A DNA stretch of 64,000 nt from Geosiphon pyriformis (Eukaryota; Glomeromycota; Glomeromycetes; Archaeosporales; Geosiphonaceae), in assembly GCA_016748015.1 (NCBI GenBank), contig JAAOMT010000009.1, positions 2,092,200 through 2,156,199 on the forward strand. Reading direction: 5' to 3'. The position numbers and the translations under genes were made by a program. Shown piece after piece: positions 23,951 to 38,717 of the stretch. Each line of letters begins with the position of its first letter. Position 1 is the stretch's first letter. Under the pieces are notes generated by a model. It was not told the origin of the DNA and ran no database searches. It was given only the letters and a program-made list of their open reading frames with translations.

Positions 23951-24897
23951 TATATTACTATTTAATATTAAAAAATTCATCAACTTAAATAAAACAAAAC
24001 TAAAATTGAAGTTAAAACAACAATAATTCTTGTAATTAAAAACTAAAATAAAACCAATTAAATAAATATTATATGTATTTATTATTACAAATAAATTTTT
24101 TGGTTTATATTTTGTAATTTGGTACTTTAAAATTACTTGAAAATCTTAATAAATGTAAAAATTTTGGTTTTGAGTTTTTTGTATAAAAAGCAAAAATTTA
24201 TTATACTAATAGTTTTTAGTATTTAATATATTATTTTTTTAACATAATAATAGATTTATTTTGGTGTTTATTATTTTTTTAATAACTTTTTATAAAATAA
24301 TTTTATTTTTTAGTTTTGTATCTTTTATTAAATTATTTTTAATATCATAATTTTAATGCTTATTTTTTTAATTAATTAATTCAACAAAAAACAAAAAACA
24401 ACACAATAAAATAAAAAGTAAATTAAATTAAAATTAATTAATTTTTAGAATTTTCTATTATTATTATTATATATATATATATTTTATTATGTTTTAACTA
24501 TTATTATTATTTTATGTTTTATTTAATAATTTTTAAAATTAATAACAGATATTAATGTGCTTTTTAATTGTTTTTTTATTTAAAAACAAGCAAATAACTT
24601 TTTAAATTAATTTTAATACAAATTATAAAAAAATATATTTTGACAAAATTAAATTATTTAAAAAATATTGTTTAACTTAAAACTAATTAGTTTAAAAAAG
24701 TTTTTTGTTAATAAAATATATAAAATTTAAGAAAATAAGTTTTATGTTCAAAACTTAAATTTTTATATAAAAGTTTTAATTTTTTTAATAATAGTTAAAA
24801 CTTTTATATTTTTTATAATTTTATTAAAGCTTTAATTATTTTTTATATAACAAGTTTTTATTAATAACAAATTTTTTTTAAGTATAATAAAAAACAA

Positions 24898-24930
<33 letters not shown>

Positions 24931-26449
24931 GATTTAAATAAATATTTATTTATTTTATTATTAGTTTTTTCTTAATAATAGCTTTTTTAATTTAATAATA
25001 ATATATTTTTTATTGTTATTAGTTATAATAACTATTTTTCTATAATTAAAGTAGTATTTAAATAATTTTTAATCTAATATTTATAAAAAATATAAAAAAT
25101 ATTATAAAAATATTATATTTAATTATAATTATTTTTTTTTGATTTTTAAGATTAATATTATCATAATAAATAAATCAAATTATTTATAATATTTATAAAT
25201 TATATATTATAAACAAATTAATTATTAAAGATTATTTTATATTGATTTTATAAAATATAAAAACTATTATTCAAAATTTTGTTAAATAAAAATAGTTTTT
25301 TTATTAATTAAAAAAATTGTTATAGATATTATTTTTGTTTTGTTATTAATTGTAATTTAATAGATATTGGATTTTATTCAAAAATTTTATTAATACAAAA
25401 TAGTTATTTAAGTTTATTATTATGTTTAATTAAAACAATTATATTAATAATTAAGTTAGTTTAATTTAAAAAAATTGTACTGTTATTTGATAATAAGTTT
25501 AAAAAAAATATTCATATTTTAATAATTAGTTTTTTTATAATATTGTATCTTATAAATATATTTGTTAAAATAAAATATTTAGTAAATTATTTGTGTTTTG
25601 GTTTTTTTTGTATAATTAAACTAAGACTTAATAATCTGTTATTATTAAAAAATTTATATTTAAAAAATACTTATATTAAATAACTAAATAATTTTATTTT
25701 ATTAAAAAAAAGTTTATTTACATAAATTATAATGTATTTTTTGTTATTTTTATTTTTTTAGAAAAAAAAATATTATATTAAAAGCCAAATACATTAATTT
25801 AAAAAATAAAAAATTAATTTAAATTAAATTGTTTAAAAATAAATTTAATAATAAGTTTTTTTAAAGTTTTAAAAACTTTATGCTAATATATACTTTAATA
25901 ATAATTGATATTTTTTTTAAATAGTTGATTTAAAAAAAACAATAAAAAAACTAAATTAATAAAAATTAAATTAATATATATTTATTAATTGTTTAAATTT
26001 TTGGTCTTTTTTAATCTTAGCTAAATTAGAAAAAAATTTATCTTTTATAATAAAATAATCGAAAAATTGAATAAATTAGTATTCAAAAAAAGATTTAATA
26101 AATTTAATTTTTAAGTTAGCATTTTTTAAAAATCAAAATTTTTTTGCAAATATTTATTTTAAATTTTTAAATATACAATAATATTATTTAAATAAATTAA
26201 ACAAAGTTATTGTTAATTAGTTTAAAACTTTGTTTATAAAATATTAAAAAATAAAAAAAATATTAATTAAATTAAAAAATATAACTATAGATTTATAAAT
26301 ATTATACTTAATAATAAAACAGTTTTTTAATAGCTTTTAAAATATATTTTTACTTGTTATAATTTAGTATTTAAATTAATAATTAAAAAAAACAGCACTA
26401 TTAAATTAATTTAATATTTTTTTTAATAATAGTATTTAATTAATAATTA

Positions 26450-29400
26450 ATATAAAATTTTACTTTTTTTAAGATTATTATTATTAAAAAAACTTATTTA
26501 TTTTTGGTTTTTGGTATAAATTCAATCTTTTTTATTTGATTTATTTATTTTTTAATAAATTTATTATTGCAATAATTAAACAAATATAATTTTTAAAAAA
26601 AATTTCTCTCTTTTATCTTAAATACTTAAAAAAAGTTTATATTTTTAAAAAAAGCTGTTAAAAGCTCCAATTCAAGTTTAGATAAAGAGTTTTTGTTTTT
26701 AAGAAAGAAATAGAAAGATAATACTATTGTTAAAAAGAATATAGTTAATAGTTTTTTAACAAAATAAGATAATTCTGCTGAAAATAGTAAAAAGGAGTTA
26801 AACACTAAAAACACTATTAAATTAGAAAGTATAAACATAAAAAAAAATATTTAGTAAAAAAAATAAGTGTTAATTATGGCAGTAAAAATAAAATCAATAA
26901 TAAAAATACCAATAATACTCTAAAAAGACTTAAAATTATAACCAAGTATGTTTTGAAAAATTTTTGAAGAAAGATTAATTTTTTTAATAATGATAATAAT
27001 ATTAAAATAAATGCTTTTCTTTTGGTTTTTTTTTTCTTAAAAATTTGGTTCAAGTTTTAATTAAGAAATCATTTGTTTTGAATATTAGTTTAGATATTAT
27101 AATAGAGAAATTATCTTAAAAAAAACTAAAAATAGTAAAAAATTTGTTTTCTGGTGTTAATAATTTTAAAAAAACCTCTATTTTTTTAAAATTTGCTAAA
27201 ATTATTTGTGTATTATTTACTTTTAAATTGAATTTAACATAGGCAATAAAAAAAGCAAGAACAACAAATATTTTGATAAATATTAATCTTAAAAAATTAG
27301 CTATGTATTCAAATCAGGTCTTAATGATTAAAAAAATTTAGTAAAAATATTAATAAAAACTATAAATACTACATTAGTTAAATTTGATAAAATTAAAATA
27401 ATCAAAATATAATTAATAGAATTATAACAAAAGACTATAATAAAATTTTCTAATTCAGATTAAACAGATTTTTTGGCTTTTAAATTATTTATCTTTATTG
27501 AAAAAAATATAATACATATGACCAAAACTAATAAAAACAAAAAATTATAGAATATTAAAAATTAATATAGAACTTTGTTTTATACTTTGCTAATAAAAAT
27601 AAATACTTATAATTTGTAAGAATTTATAAAATCAATTAGTAGAAAAACATATATTATTAATTATTATTTTGTAATATATATCAAGACTAAATATGCAATA
27701 GTTTGCTTTAAATTTAAGTTTTTCTTAAATAAAGCAATAGAAAATATGTTAATATTAAAAAATACTAAGCTTTATTAGTTTTATCTGAGTTTGGCTAAGT
27801 GTACTGAGTATAAAAAGTTAGATTATATGTTGATTTAATGTGATACCAATAAGAAAATTTTCTCAATTGTTTCTTTTTACAAAATTCTATTAGTATAAAT
27901 AAAAACAAACTGGTTGCTATTTATGCTAAATAATTAATTCTTATTGTTTGTCTTGTTTTTTTTGGCAGTGTTTTTTGGATAAAAGTTATTGATAATTCTT
28001 TGTTTTTTCTTTTTTTTATGCAAAATAGTTTTTCAAAAGTTGGGTTTTTTTTAAAAATAAAGTCTTTTTTATTAGTTATAATATAAATGAATAATAGATT
28101 TGCTGTTTTTAAATACAGTTTTACCAATCTTATAAAACAAATTAATAAGTTGGCTAAAAGATTGAATATACTTAAACTAATAGTTTTTTAGCTTAGCTTT
28201 GAATGTTAACTATTAGTAACTTTTTTATTACAAAATTAAGAAGTAAATATAATAATAAGTGAGAATATAAGTATAGTTATTAGTAATAAAACTGTTGTGA
28301 AAATAGTGTCTCTTAATTTATTGGTTATCTTTAAAATAAAAGATAATATAAACAATTTATTAGATATGATTTTGAGCCTATTAACCAAAGTAAACAATAT
28401 TAGTTTAAGTATAAGCAATTTTTTTTTCCAATAACTAACTTAATCTAAAAGATTGTTATATGTAATATTAAAAACATTAATGTTTCTATTAAGCAGAAAA
28501 ATATTGTTTATTGATATAAAAATTCTGGTTGTTTAATTTCTATTGTTATAAAAATAAAATTATGATTTAATAGTAAACTTTAATTAATAACCAAATTTAA
28601 TAAGATTTGAATCTTCACTTTTAGTTTGGATAAAAAATTTTTAAGTGCTAAAATATTAATAATTATAAATGTCTTTTTGGCATATTATGTATCAAAGATT
28701 AAAGAAGTTCTAAACTAACTGATCTTTATTTACTTGCTATTTAAAAATGAATTTTTAGTAATAGTTTTAAGATTATATTCTTGTGTTTTTGCTGCAATAA
28801 GAGCTAAATAGACTTTAAAAGTTAATACACTTATTATAAAGATAGTAAATTCTAGTTTATTTATGATTTTAGATGAAAATTTTAATGAAAGTAATTTTAA
28901 AAAAAGTCTAAGCTACTAAAAATGCTTGGGTTTGAATCTAATTAATGTTTTTAAAAATCACTTTTTAATTAAGTTGCCTATATAAAGTAATTTTGAAAAG
29001 AGTTATAAAAGTTATTAATTATTTTTTTGTAAATAAAAATTTTTTATTTTTGCTAACTAAGCAAATAGTTGGTAATATTTTTGAATTTTTTGATACAAAT
29101 TACAAATTTGTTTTATGTTTTGTTAAACTGAGAAATTTATTAAATGTTTGTATAAATAAAATTTATAGACAGATTAACATAAATTATTAAAAATTTAAAA
29201 TTGAAGATATTAATAGTATTAAATAGATAGATTTTAAGAACTGTATTTTATCTATGTTTTTGCTAATAAAAAAAATTCAATAATACAAATAATAATGATA
29301 ATTTAGATATAATATAAAAGCTCTTAAGAAATACAATAATATATTTAACAGATAAAACATTTTTTAAATATTGGTATAGTAAAACTAAGTATTTTTTTAA

Positions 29401-32400
29401 TAGTAAATAATTATTAAAATTCTATAAATTGGAATTATTGGTTGATAAAATAGTAAAAATTCTAAGTTCAAATAATGTACTGAGATTCAATTATTTTCTG
29501 GAAATCTGGTTGGCTGCTAATTATAATAAGACTTTTTAAGTACAAATTTTAGTTTAGAATAGCATAAAGTCAATTAATATTTTTAATTATTTGTTGAAAA
29601 TCAAAAAATAATATTGCAAGTTTAAAATATATGAATTAAAAATTGCTAAAACTATGGCTATTAAGATTGTAATTAAAAAAAAAATAAAAAATTTCTGTTC
29701 AAATAAAAGCTATATAATTAAAAGTATATTAAAAATTTTTTTTACAATGTAGTTTTAAATTATTTGATAATTGATAAAAAATTAATCTTGAAATCTAATA
29801 CAGTTAAGGCCAAAATTAATGTGATAATAAAAAATTGAACCAGAAAGCAAGTAGTTTTAAAGTCATTTTTTAAGTTTTAAGTAAATTAATATGTTTTTTT
29901 GAATTATATAAATAATAGTATTTTTAAATATTATAGATATTATTAGTTTTGATAAATTAATTCAAATAATTAAAAATTTGCCAAACAAAAAAGCTGTTAG
30001 TCTAAATAGTATACTTAATAAACTATAAAAACATTGCAGTAAGAATATTCTAAGATGTTTTTTGAATTTGTTAAATTTTTGTTTGTCTTTAAGTGGCAAT
30101 TTTGATGTTATAAAAAAAAACTTAAATCTCAATAATATTCAAGTTTTATAAGTAAAAAAAAGGTTTAACAAATACTTAACTTATCATATTAATTAAAATA
30201 GCCAAAAAAATGCTTTCTAAGATCTTTTTAAATCAGATATTTTTTGTTTATAGCAAGTTTAGTATTCTTTGTAATAATAACTTTTCTGTTCTAAAAAATA
30301 TATCAATACAGTTTTCTATCTTTATTATTAATTTAATAGTTAAAAATGCTCTGAAAAAAACAGAGAGATTTGGTTAATTTTATAGAATATGTATAAAATA
30401 TATAATTCTGTTAATTAGTATTATCTAAGAACTAGTTTATAGTAAATTAATATATGTAAAAGATTTATTGAATTTTTTAGTAGCATTTATAAAGACAAAT
30501 TTAATAAAGTTATAATAAATTTTGGATTATTAAATAAATACAAGATATATAATAGGCTAAACCAAAATAAAATTTTTTCTTTTCTTTTTTAAAAAATATT
30601 TTATATCCTTTTTTTATGTAAGATTAAAAAACATAAATCTTTGTGTAAATACTGAATTGACACAAAATTTGTGATCAAAATAAAAAAAATTAAGACCAAT
30701 AAAAAAAAACTTTATTTTTTATTGCTAAAATATTTATTAATAATACAATTTAAATAAAGAACAGGCAAATTTTTACTTAATATATACTAAATATTGTTAA
30801 TGAGTTTTTTTTCTATTAATAATATCTTAATTAATAATAATAAAATAGTAGTTATTCTTATTAATCAGAGGATTAAAAATGTTTTTTTGAAGATTTGCCA
30901 ATTTTAATTGTTAAGAAAAGTGTTTTATATAAATATTTGAAAATTTTTTTGTTAATAGAAAATTTATTTCAGCCTAATTTGGTTAAGACTTATGCTAATG
31001 TTAGGTTTTTTTAATATAATATTAAAAAAAATTGTCACAAATAAGCAGTTTTCTTATTTGGTTTTGATTGTTTTATAATCTATTATTGGTTATTGTTTGT
31101 AGTTTAGCTTTGTTTTTTTTAATATATACAATAAATAAAATGTTTTAATTAGAAGAAATCTTAAGTTTAAGATCAATTTATCTTAGGACTTTCCTAATGA
31201 AACTTTGCACTATTTTTGGCTATGTGGCTTGAAAACATTTAAGCAAGTTTAAATTAAAAGTAAAATTACTTCAATAATAATTTTTTAAATATTACTAATA
31301 TTTTTGGTAGACTTTTTATTACAAATTTTTAGATCTATAGATTTTAAATTAGACTTTTATAAATTTTTTGCAATATTCAGTCAAGCTATAAGTTAATTTT
31401 GGCAACAATTTTTTGGCTAAAGTAATGCAAATTTTTTTGGTCAATAATATTTCTTTAGTAAATAATTTATTTAATGTATTTTACAGTTTTAACAGATTTT
31501 TAATGTTAAAAATATTAGAAAATTTTTTGTATTTTAATAAAATCAATTTTTTAAAAAAATTTGAAGTAGTTTTTAATAATAGGCTTTTAGACAAACAGAA
31601 TAAAATAGTAGATTAAATAATATTTTACTAATAAAAAAGATTGAATTTAAGGAAATTTGTGTTTTCTTAATATAAGTTAATAATAAAATTTTTGCTTAAT
31701 AATAATCTTATATTGGTCTTTTTTGGCTTGGTTTTTGCTTTGCTAAATAGGAATTTTTTAACATTAAAACAGATTTTCGATTTTGTAAGAATGTTTGTAT
31801 AAGATTTGGTCTAATTTAATTAAAGTATATATAAATAATTCTCTGAAAAGATTGAATTTTTTGAAAGCTACAAGTAGAACTGCTACATATTTTCTTATAT
31901 GAATATAAGTATTAGGATTTGGGTTCATAGACTGTTGTCTTTAATATTGGCCAAATTACAGACTGTTGTTTTGTTTTTGAAATATATATTTCTCTTTTAT
32001 ACTGTAGTTGTATATTTAAATAATTAAGCTGTTATGAATACTTGTGTCTTGGAGTTAAAACTATTAACACCCGATTTTTATAACCAGTGTTAAATTAAAA
32101 AAAAAACATATTGCAAACTTGATTAATAATAAGAATTTTTTGGTAATATAATCAAAAGTTAAAAAATATTTAAAAGTTTCTAGTAATATTTATATAAATT
32201 TTTTAATAAATATGACTGTGTACTCTTCTTTGTTCTTGTTTAACAATATTTGTAAATGATTTTTAATGGTTAATGGTTTAACAGTATTTGGTAATACTTG
32301 GTATTTTGTTTATAATATATACAAAATCATGAATTATATCTATTAGAAAACCAGTTTTGGTTTAAATATTATTAATAGTTTATTAATTTAAAATATTAAT

Positions 32401-33235
32401 TGATTTTTAAGTGCTAAAGTGTAACATTCTAATTTTTTTATGCTTTTGGATTATACTAGCAAATTTTTAGTAAGTGTATATATGTATTTTATAAAGATAA
32501 TTTATAAAAAACTGTTAGTTATTATTAGAAAAAGACTGTATAGTTGAAAATATTTTGGTGTTTTGTGTTTGTTTTATAAAGAAGTTAAATTTTCTAATCA
32601 TATATTTATATATTTAAAAGAGACTAATTCTTGTAAAAAAATTGTGTTTGACTATATTAATCTTTGAAAATCTTTAATAGATTTCTATGCTTTAGTGTTT
32701 TTTATAATATTAAGATTTTTTTGCCTTTTAAATATTGGGTTATATATAATATTTTATAAGAGTTTTGTGTTAAAAAAATAAACTGCTAAGATTATATTAG
32801 TATTTAATAATAATAATAAAACTAGTTAATTGTTGATTAATTTTATCTGTAAACTGGTTGAATATTACTGTTCTAAGTTGTAAAGTTTTAGGTCTAAGTT
32901 TAAAATATATATATAAAAAATAGTTTAATTAATAACAATAAATTAGTATTTGATAAGTTCTTTGTATTTGTTTTTGGTTTGTCAAATAAAATAGTTAAAT
33001 TTTTTGATATTAAAAAATTGTTTGGTGTTAACTTTGGTTTTTATAAGCCTTATTTGTTTTTTTTGGGTTTAAGTAATAAGATATTTATTTATATAAGAGC
33101 ATAGTATTGTCTTAATTAGTTTAAATAGCTGGTTATATGTAAAAAAAGTGTGAACTGTATTTGGTTAAGACTTTTAGTTTTGGTTTTATATACTAAATAG
33201 CAGTTAAATTGTACTTATTAAACTTAATAAAAAAA
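26450..33235 (+). mobile_element. Very old LINE copy, nearly all A/T
   Basis: Despite extreme AT content it aligns along its length with LINE copy 1. ORF1-like text is at about 27.65-27.83 kb (the region matching SSYVCDQCAVICFESE and the zinc-knuckle approach). Endonuclease is at 28993-29190 (IDYIFVGSN and FNTDYK equivalents). The RT C-terminus is at 31413-31616 (LFDKNGVLLDW equivalent). The Cys-rich finger is at about 32.5-32.6 kb. The 3' UTR and tail are at 33.1-33.23 kb (ACTAAATAGCAGTTAAATTGTACTTATTAAAC). Differences are overwhelmingly G-to-A and C-to-T. The left boundary is estimated from ORF1 length and is uncertain by several hundred bases. Confidence 0.75.
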
Positions 33236-35949
33236 AAAATATATATAATTTTAAAAAAGTTATTTCAAATAAGCAATTTTTTTATTTGATATTTTTTATA
33301 TTGTATTTTATTATTAATTACAAAACTTAATTTAATTTTGTTTTTAAAAATATATATAACAAATAGAATATTTTAATCAAAAAAAATTTAAAAGTAAAAA
33401 TTAGTTTATTAAAAAACTTTGCAAATAAAATTATTTATTATTTATTATTATAACTTAAAAATATTTAAACAAGTATAAACAAAAAAAAATAACTTTAGTT
33501 TTAAATTTTTTAAATATATATAATATTTTTAGTTAATTATTTAATTATAAATAATTGAATTCGCAAATATTAAGTTGGTTTTTTAATTATTTTTTGTAGT
33601 TTTTGCAAAATTAAAAATTAGTTCAATAAACAATTTTTTGACTGAAATTTTTAAGATTTTTTTAAATTATAATATTTTTTTAATAAATAATCTGTTTTCT
33701 GTTTTTTGATTTTTTGATAGTATTTTAATGTTTATAATTTTAAATAATATGTTTTTTTATGATGTTTTTTATTTTTTTAAAAGATTTGGTATTACTTTTA
33801 TTTAGCAGTTTTTTACAAAAAATAGACTGGTTTTTAATTAAAAAAATTTTTGTTATTAAAAAAAACTTGATTTTAGAAGTTTTATTTTTAATTGTTTAAG
33901 TTAATAATTAAATATTTAAATAATAGTGTTTTTAATTATGTTGTTTTTTTATTGATTAACTATTTTTGGTTTTTTAATATACATAATTTTAGTAATTTTT
34001 GGTAATAAAAAAAGTCTAATTAATACTAATTTAAAAGTTATTAATATTTATACAAATAGTTTTTAAAAAAATCTGGTATATTTAAAATAAGATATAATAT
34101 TATTATGTTTTTTGCTAATTTAAATATAGCTATTAATATTAAGATAAATAAGTTGGTTTTTTTATATTAACAGAATTGTAAATTATTATATTAATTTTAA
34201 AGTATATATTAATTTTTAACTTTATAATAATATATTTAAATAGTCAAGCTGTTTTAAATATTTGTTTTTAAAATTAAAAATAATATTACCAAATTTTTAT
34301 AACTGTTATTGACTTAAAAAATATTATATAGCAAACATTATTAAATATAAAAATTTTAATATTATAATTAAGAACTATTTAATAAAAATTTGATAAACCA
34401 AATTAAATTAAATTTTGAATATTGTTTTAATTATAAATTAAACTTAAATTAAACTAAATTTTTAAAGTAAATTTAATTTAAATTCAAAATTAAATCTTTT
34501 TAACAAGTTTAAATTTGGTTTAAAGTTATAAACTTGTTTAAGTTTAATAATTAATTAAAAAAATATATAAAATTATATATATATAACAATTTTGTTTTTT
34601 AACTTTTATTTTTAATAAATATTCAAAGAAATTTTTAAATTAAAAAAAAATTGAAAATAATATTAGAAACTGAATTATCATAGTTAAAAGTGTTAAGAAA
34701 CTTATTAGTATTATTTAATTAATAAAAGCTTTATTATAAAAATTTAAGAAAAATATTAAAAATTATTAATATTTTATGTTTCTAGATTAAAAAAACACAT
34801 TAAACAATTGTAAAAATAGTTTTAGAGAAAATTTTAAAACAACAAATAAATTTTAATTCAGTTTTTAAAAAAAGTACATAAATATATACAATAATTAAAA
34901 ATTTAGGAATAACTTATATTGTAATATTAAAAAGAAAGTCTTTGGTATAATATTAATATTATTATACAAATAAAATTAAAAAATTCACAAAAAACTAATT
35001 GCAATTAAAACAAAATATTAATATTTAATATACTAAAAAAACTATCTTATAGTAATATATATATAAATTATTTTTTTGTAAAATTATAAATACTATTAAA
35101 CTTTTATAATATTATTTAAAAACTTTTTATTAAACAATATATATTACAACAAAAAAATATTATAAAAAAGACAAAATATTCAAAAAATTATGAATTAATT
35201 AAAAAAATATTTTAATGAATAATATTGCTATTTTTTTATAATTTTTTGGTCAATTTAATTAAAAAACTGCATTTAAATTTGATATTTAAATTTATTAAAC
35301 ATAATTTTTTTGTTTTATACATATAATTTATAATTATTAATAATTAAAAAATTATTTATTGCTTTTGAATGTGTTTTTTTACAAGTAAAAATATAATTAT
35401 AAATATAAAGTTTTACTTAATATTTAAAATTATAAAAATAATATAACATTTTTAATTATAGATATAAAAATTATTGAAAAAAATTAGTTAATAATATAAT
35501 ATAATTTTTAATAATTAAATTTAAATATGTTTATAAACTTTAAACTGAACTTATTATTTGGGCTTGAATTTAGTTTAAGTTTAATTATTTTAAGTTTAAT
35601 TTAAATTTAAGTTTAAAATTTAGCCAAAATTTTTGTTTGAATTTAATTTAATTTAATAATTTAATTAAACTTAGACCAAGTTAAACTGAATATTAAAATC
35701 TTATTATTCAAATATTTTAGATAATAAAAAAATTAATAAGTTGATTGGTATTATATTTTGCTTAAATTTATTGTTTTTTATTTATATTTATAAAAATATA
35801 TTAAGATTAATAGAATATTAATTTCTAAAAATACTTAATAATTTGTGTATAATACTTTTAAAACTATTTGTTATGCTTACTAAAAAGTTGGATTAAATAC
35901 TAATATTATTAAAAAAAATTTAATTGAGAATATTAATTAAGGTTAAATT

Positions 35950-36626
35950 TTTTTGGTTTGATATTTTAATTTGCATATAATTTTTGAGTTTATAAGTAAA
36001 TTTATAACTGGTTTGTATTTTTATTTTATAAAAATTTTATATTATTTGTTTATTATTATTTGAAAACATTTATACAATAAAAAATATCTTAGTATTTTAT
36101 ATTTTTATTGTAAAAAAATTAAATTTTTACATATAAAACAAATTTAACTATTTACAAATAATTGTTAAAATTATATATTATTGTGTAAAAATTTTTGATA
36201 AGTTTATATTTGTTAATATTTTGTATATTATAGTTGTTGTTTTTTGTGTATCTAATAATATAATATATATTATTTTATATAAAAATATTATTTTTAAAAA
36301 CTAGTATTAGAAAGCTTTATTTATTTTTAGTAATACTAAAACTATTATTAATAAATTTGTAGATTTGTTTATAATTTAGAAATAACTTATTATAATAAAA
36401 TATAGTTAATTAGATTTAATATAAAATAATTATAGAAAAAAATAATTTGGTAATTTTTAATGATTTTGTGTTTTTAATAATTTATGATTTGTTATTTTTG
36501 TTTTTAAATTGTATTGTAAAATTGCTTAGAATTATTAAAATTTTTGGTAATAGTTTTAGTTTATACAAATTATGTATGTTTTTTTTTAATATTAATAATA
36601 AATATATAATGTTATTTTTATTAGCT
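35950..36626 (+). mobile_element. Very old LINE copy, 3' part, left of the copy 1 insertion
   Basis: The Cys-rich finger equivalent is at about 36.05-36.13 kb. The C-terminal ORF2 equivalent is at 36447-36626 (LLRIIKIFGNSFSLYKLCMFFF, matching RLLDVIEAFGVGFSFHKSCLFFS of copy 2). It stops at the target site of LINE copy 1 and resumes at 43529. Its 5' extent towards 33.24 kb is likely but not traceable by eye. Confidence 0.7.
36617..36626 (+). repeat. Target-site duplication, left (LINE copy 1)
   Basis: TTTATTAGCT, identical to 43529-43538. Both lie in the old LINE's 3' UTR and become contiguous sequence if copy 1 is removed. Confidence 0.88.
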
Positions 36627-36751
36627 AAAAAACTCTTTCTTTTGTTGATCCCCTGACCATAATGAGAGCATAGAGTAGTCAAAGAAATATTTTCCTTTTC
36701 CCTTATTCTCTTCTGTTTCCTTCAGTTATTTCTTTACATTCACCTCTGTTC

Positions 36752-38717
36752 ATGACAATAGATCCAGTAGGCTCTTCTGCTGGTGGGTCGGCGTCTAGTT
36801 CGGCTGGTGTGGGGACCCGTTCTGGCACTAAAAAAAAGACGCGCATTGAGAGTGTGTACGCTCATGGTCCATCTTACAAGAAAGCAAAGAAACCTGATGA
36901 TTTTGGTGTTGTTGTGAATTCATTGGCTGGCCCTCTGCCTGTGAACATACTACATGGTGGCGTTAACGACCGGAAGAAATCTTGGGGTAGCGAAATGGAC
37001 AGCGAGGAATCTAGTGTTGGTGGGACTTCTGATGTTGAGACCATGAAGAACACTGATTGTGGAAGAAATAAGCTACGTCAATTCCAATGCTTCCGGGAAT
37101 GACGAACTAATGAGTAATAATATGCCAAAGGGTTTGAGAACGAGAATGTACATATTTAAACACCCACCTAAGCAGCCTTCTTTCGTTAATGTGGATGGTG
37201 CTGGCAATGTTTTGGAGCTCCCTCCTCGCACGTTCAATGGATCCAATCAGTTGCTGCCAGTCACATCATGTGATTGAGAGATTTGAAGTTTTATTTCGGT
37301 AAAATCTTTTGCATTGGATATTGAACTTTCTGCTGTTCCTGAGAAAACTGTTAGTAATAAATTGATTTGTGTGAAAAAAATTTTTTATCAAGTTGATGGT
37401 TTTGGGGGGGCTTCGACTTCTTCAAAATTTCCTGGAATAATAAGGTTATCATTTACATCTGAAAAAAGTTTGATTAAGACAAGGGAAATGGCGATCTGTG
37501 AAAAATTTTTGGTAAATGATGATCTAAGAAAAGTAAACAACCGTTTGAATCGGGAGATGATCGTCAAGGAAATCCCAGTGGATCTTCCCAAATCGGCAAT
37601 TGAGACAGTGTTCTCCAAGTTTGGCAAGATTATTTCAATCAAAGTGCAGCTTATTGGTCTTTGGCAAAAGACCCTAGTGAAATATGAATCATCTGAGATA
37701 GCTGGTTTGGTCGTGGCTAGATGGTCTGTGCTTATGGGAAAAGATTCTGTTCACATGGCAAAGGCAAGTGTTGATAAACAAATGTGGATATCTAGGGATC
37801 AGCATTGGGCGTTGCTTTACACTCTTCCAGTTGGCACCACTGCCCATGATTTGTCTGCATTGGTAGAGGCCTATGGTGGGAAAACTTGTTTTATTGGCCG
37901 TAATCCATCTTCATATGTTTGTGATCAGTGTGCTGTAATTTGTTTTGAAAGTGAGACATCCAAGTTGGCTGCTATTGGTTCGGTTCTGGTTTTCAAAGGT
38001 GTGGACTTGCATTGGGCTGGTCTTTCTTTGGCCAATTGTGCTTATTGCAAACTGTTTGGTCATACTGCTATTGATTGCTTTGTGGATAGGGGGTTTGGGG
38101 GTCATGGGAAACATGCGGCAACTTCTCAGGATAAGATACGGTTGGCTAATATTTATAGGAAGAAGCAGGCACCAATTGTCTGCTCAGTTTCTTTTGGTGG
38201 AAAGACATGGGCCCAAGTGGCAGGCAGCTCTCCCTTTTGTGTTGTCTCTTCAGGTGCTCCTGGTGTTGGTTTGATCTCTGGTTTGAAGGCTTTCTCAATG
38301 GATCCCTCCTCATCTGGTGCTGCTGATCTAGGTGGTCGCCTAGCTGTACTGGAATGCTCCATGAAAATTCTCTTGGACCAAGTCTCACTCATTTTAAAGA
38401 AATTAAGTTTCGTTGACTTGGTGTCATTGGCGTCCTCTCCCTCAGCTCTTTTTTTGGTGTCTCCAACTGCCGTTGTTTCAGATATGGACTCAGGTTTGGC
38501 TATAGATAGTACATTGTTATCGTTTGCCTCTTCTCCTTCCAATGTTGGTGAGTCGATTGTTGATCTCAGTCCAAACAGTTCTAAGGTTTTGACTGCCAAG
38601 ATTGGTGGTTTAGAGTCAAATATAGTGGCCCTTGAGGCTTCAGTTTGCTCAGTTTTGGATAGATTGAATTATCTGCGTTCTGGATCGGGTTCATTGGCTT
38701 TTTCTCCATCTCAATGA
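36752..38717 (+). pseudogene. LINE copy 1 ORF1 (nucleic-acid-binding, zinc knuckle), broken
   Basis: Starts at ATG 36752 with a Ser/Gly-rich segment and a basic KKKTRIES patch. A frameshift near 37057 moves the reading to the next frame (open from 37059), and stops at 37275-37277 and 37284-37286 break it again. From about 37290 to 38717 the frame is open for more than 460 codons. This part includes an RRM-like segment (VDLPKSAIETVFSKFGKIISIKVQLIG) and a CCHC zinc knuckle CAYCKLFGHTAIDC (about 38038-38079). A coiled, hydrophobic C-terminus follows. The family's ORF1 protein binds element RNA and forms RNPs. Its stop overlaps the ORF2 start (ATGA at 38714-38717). Confidence 0.88.
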
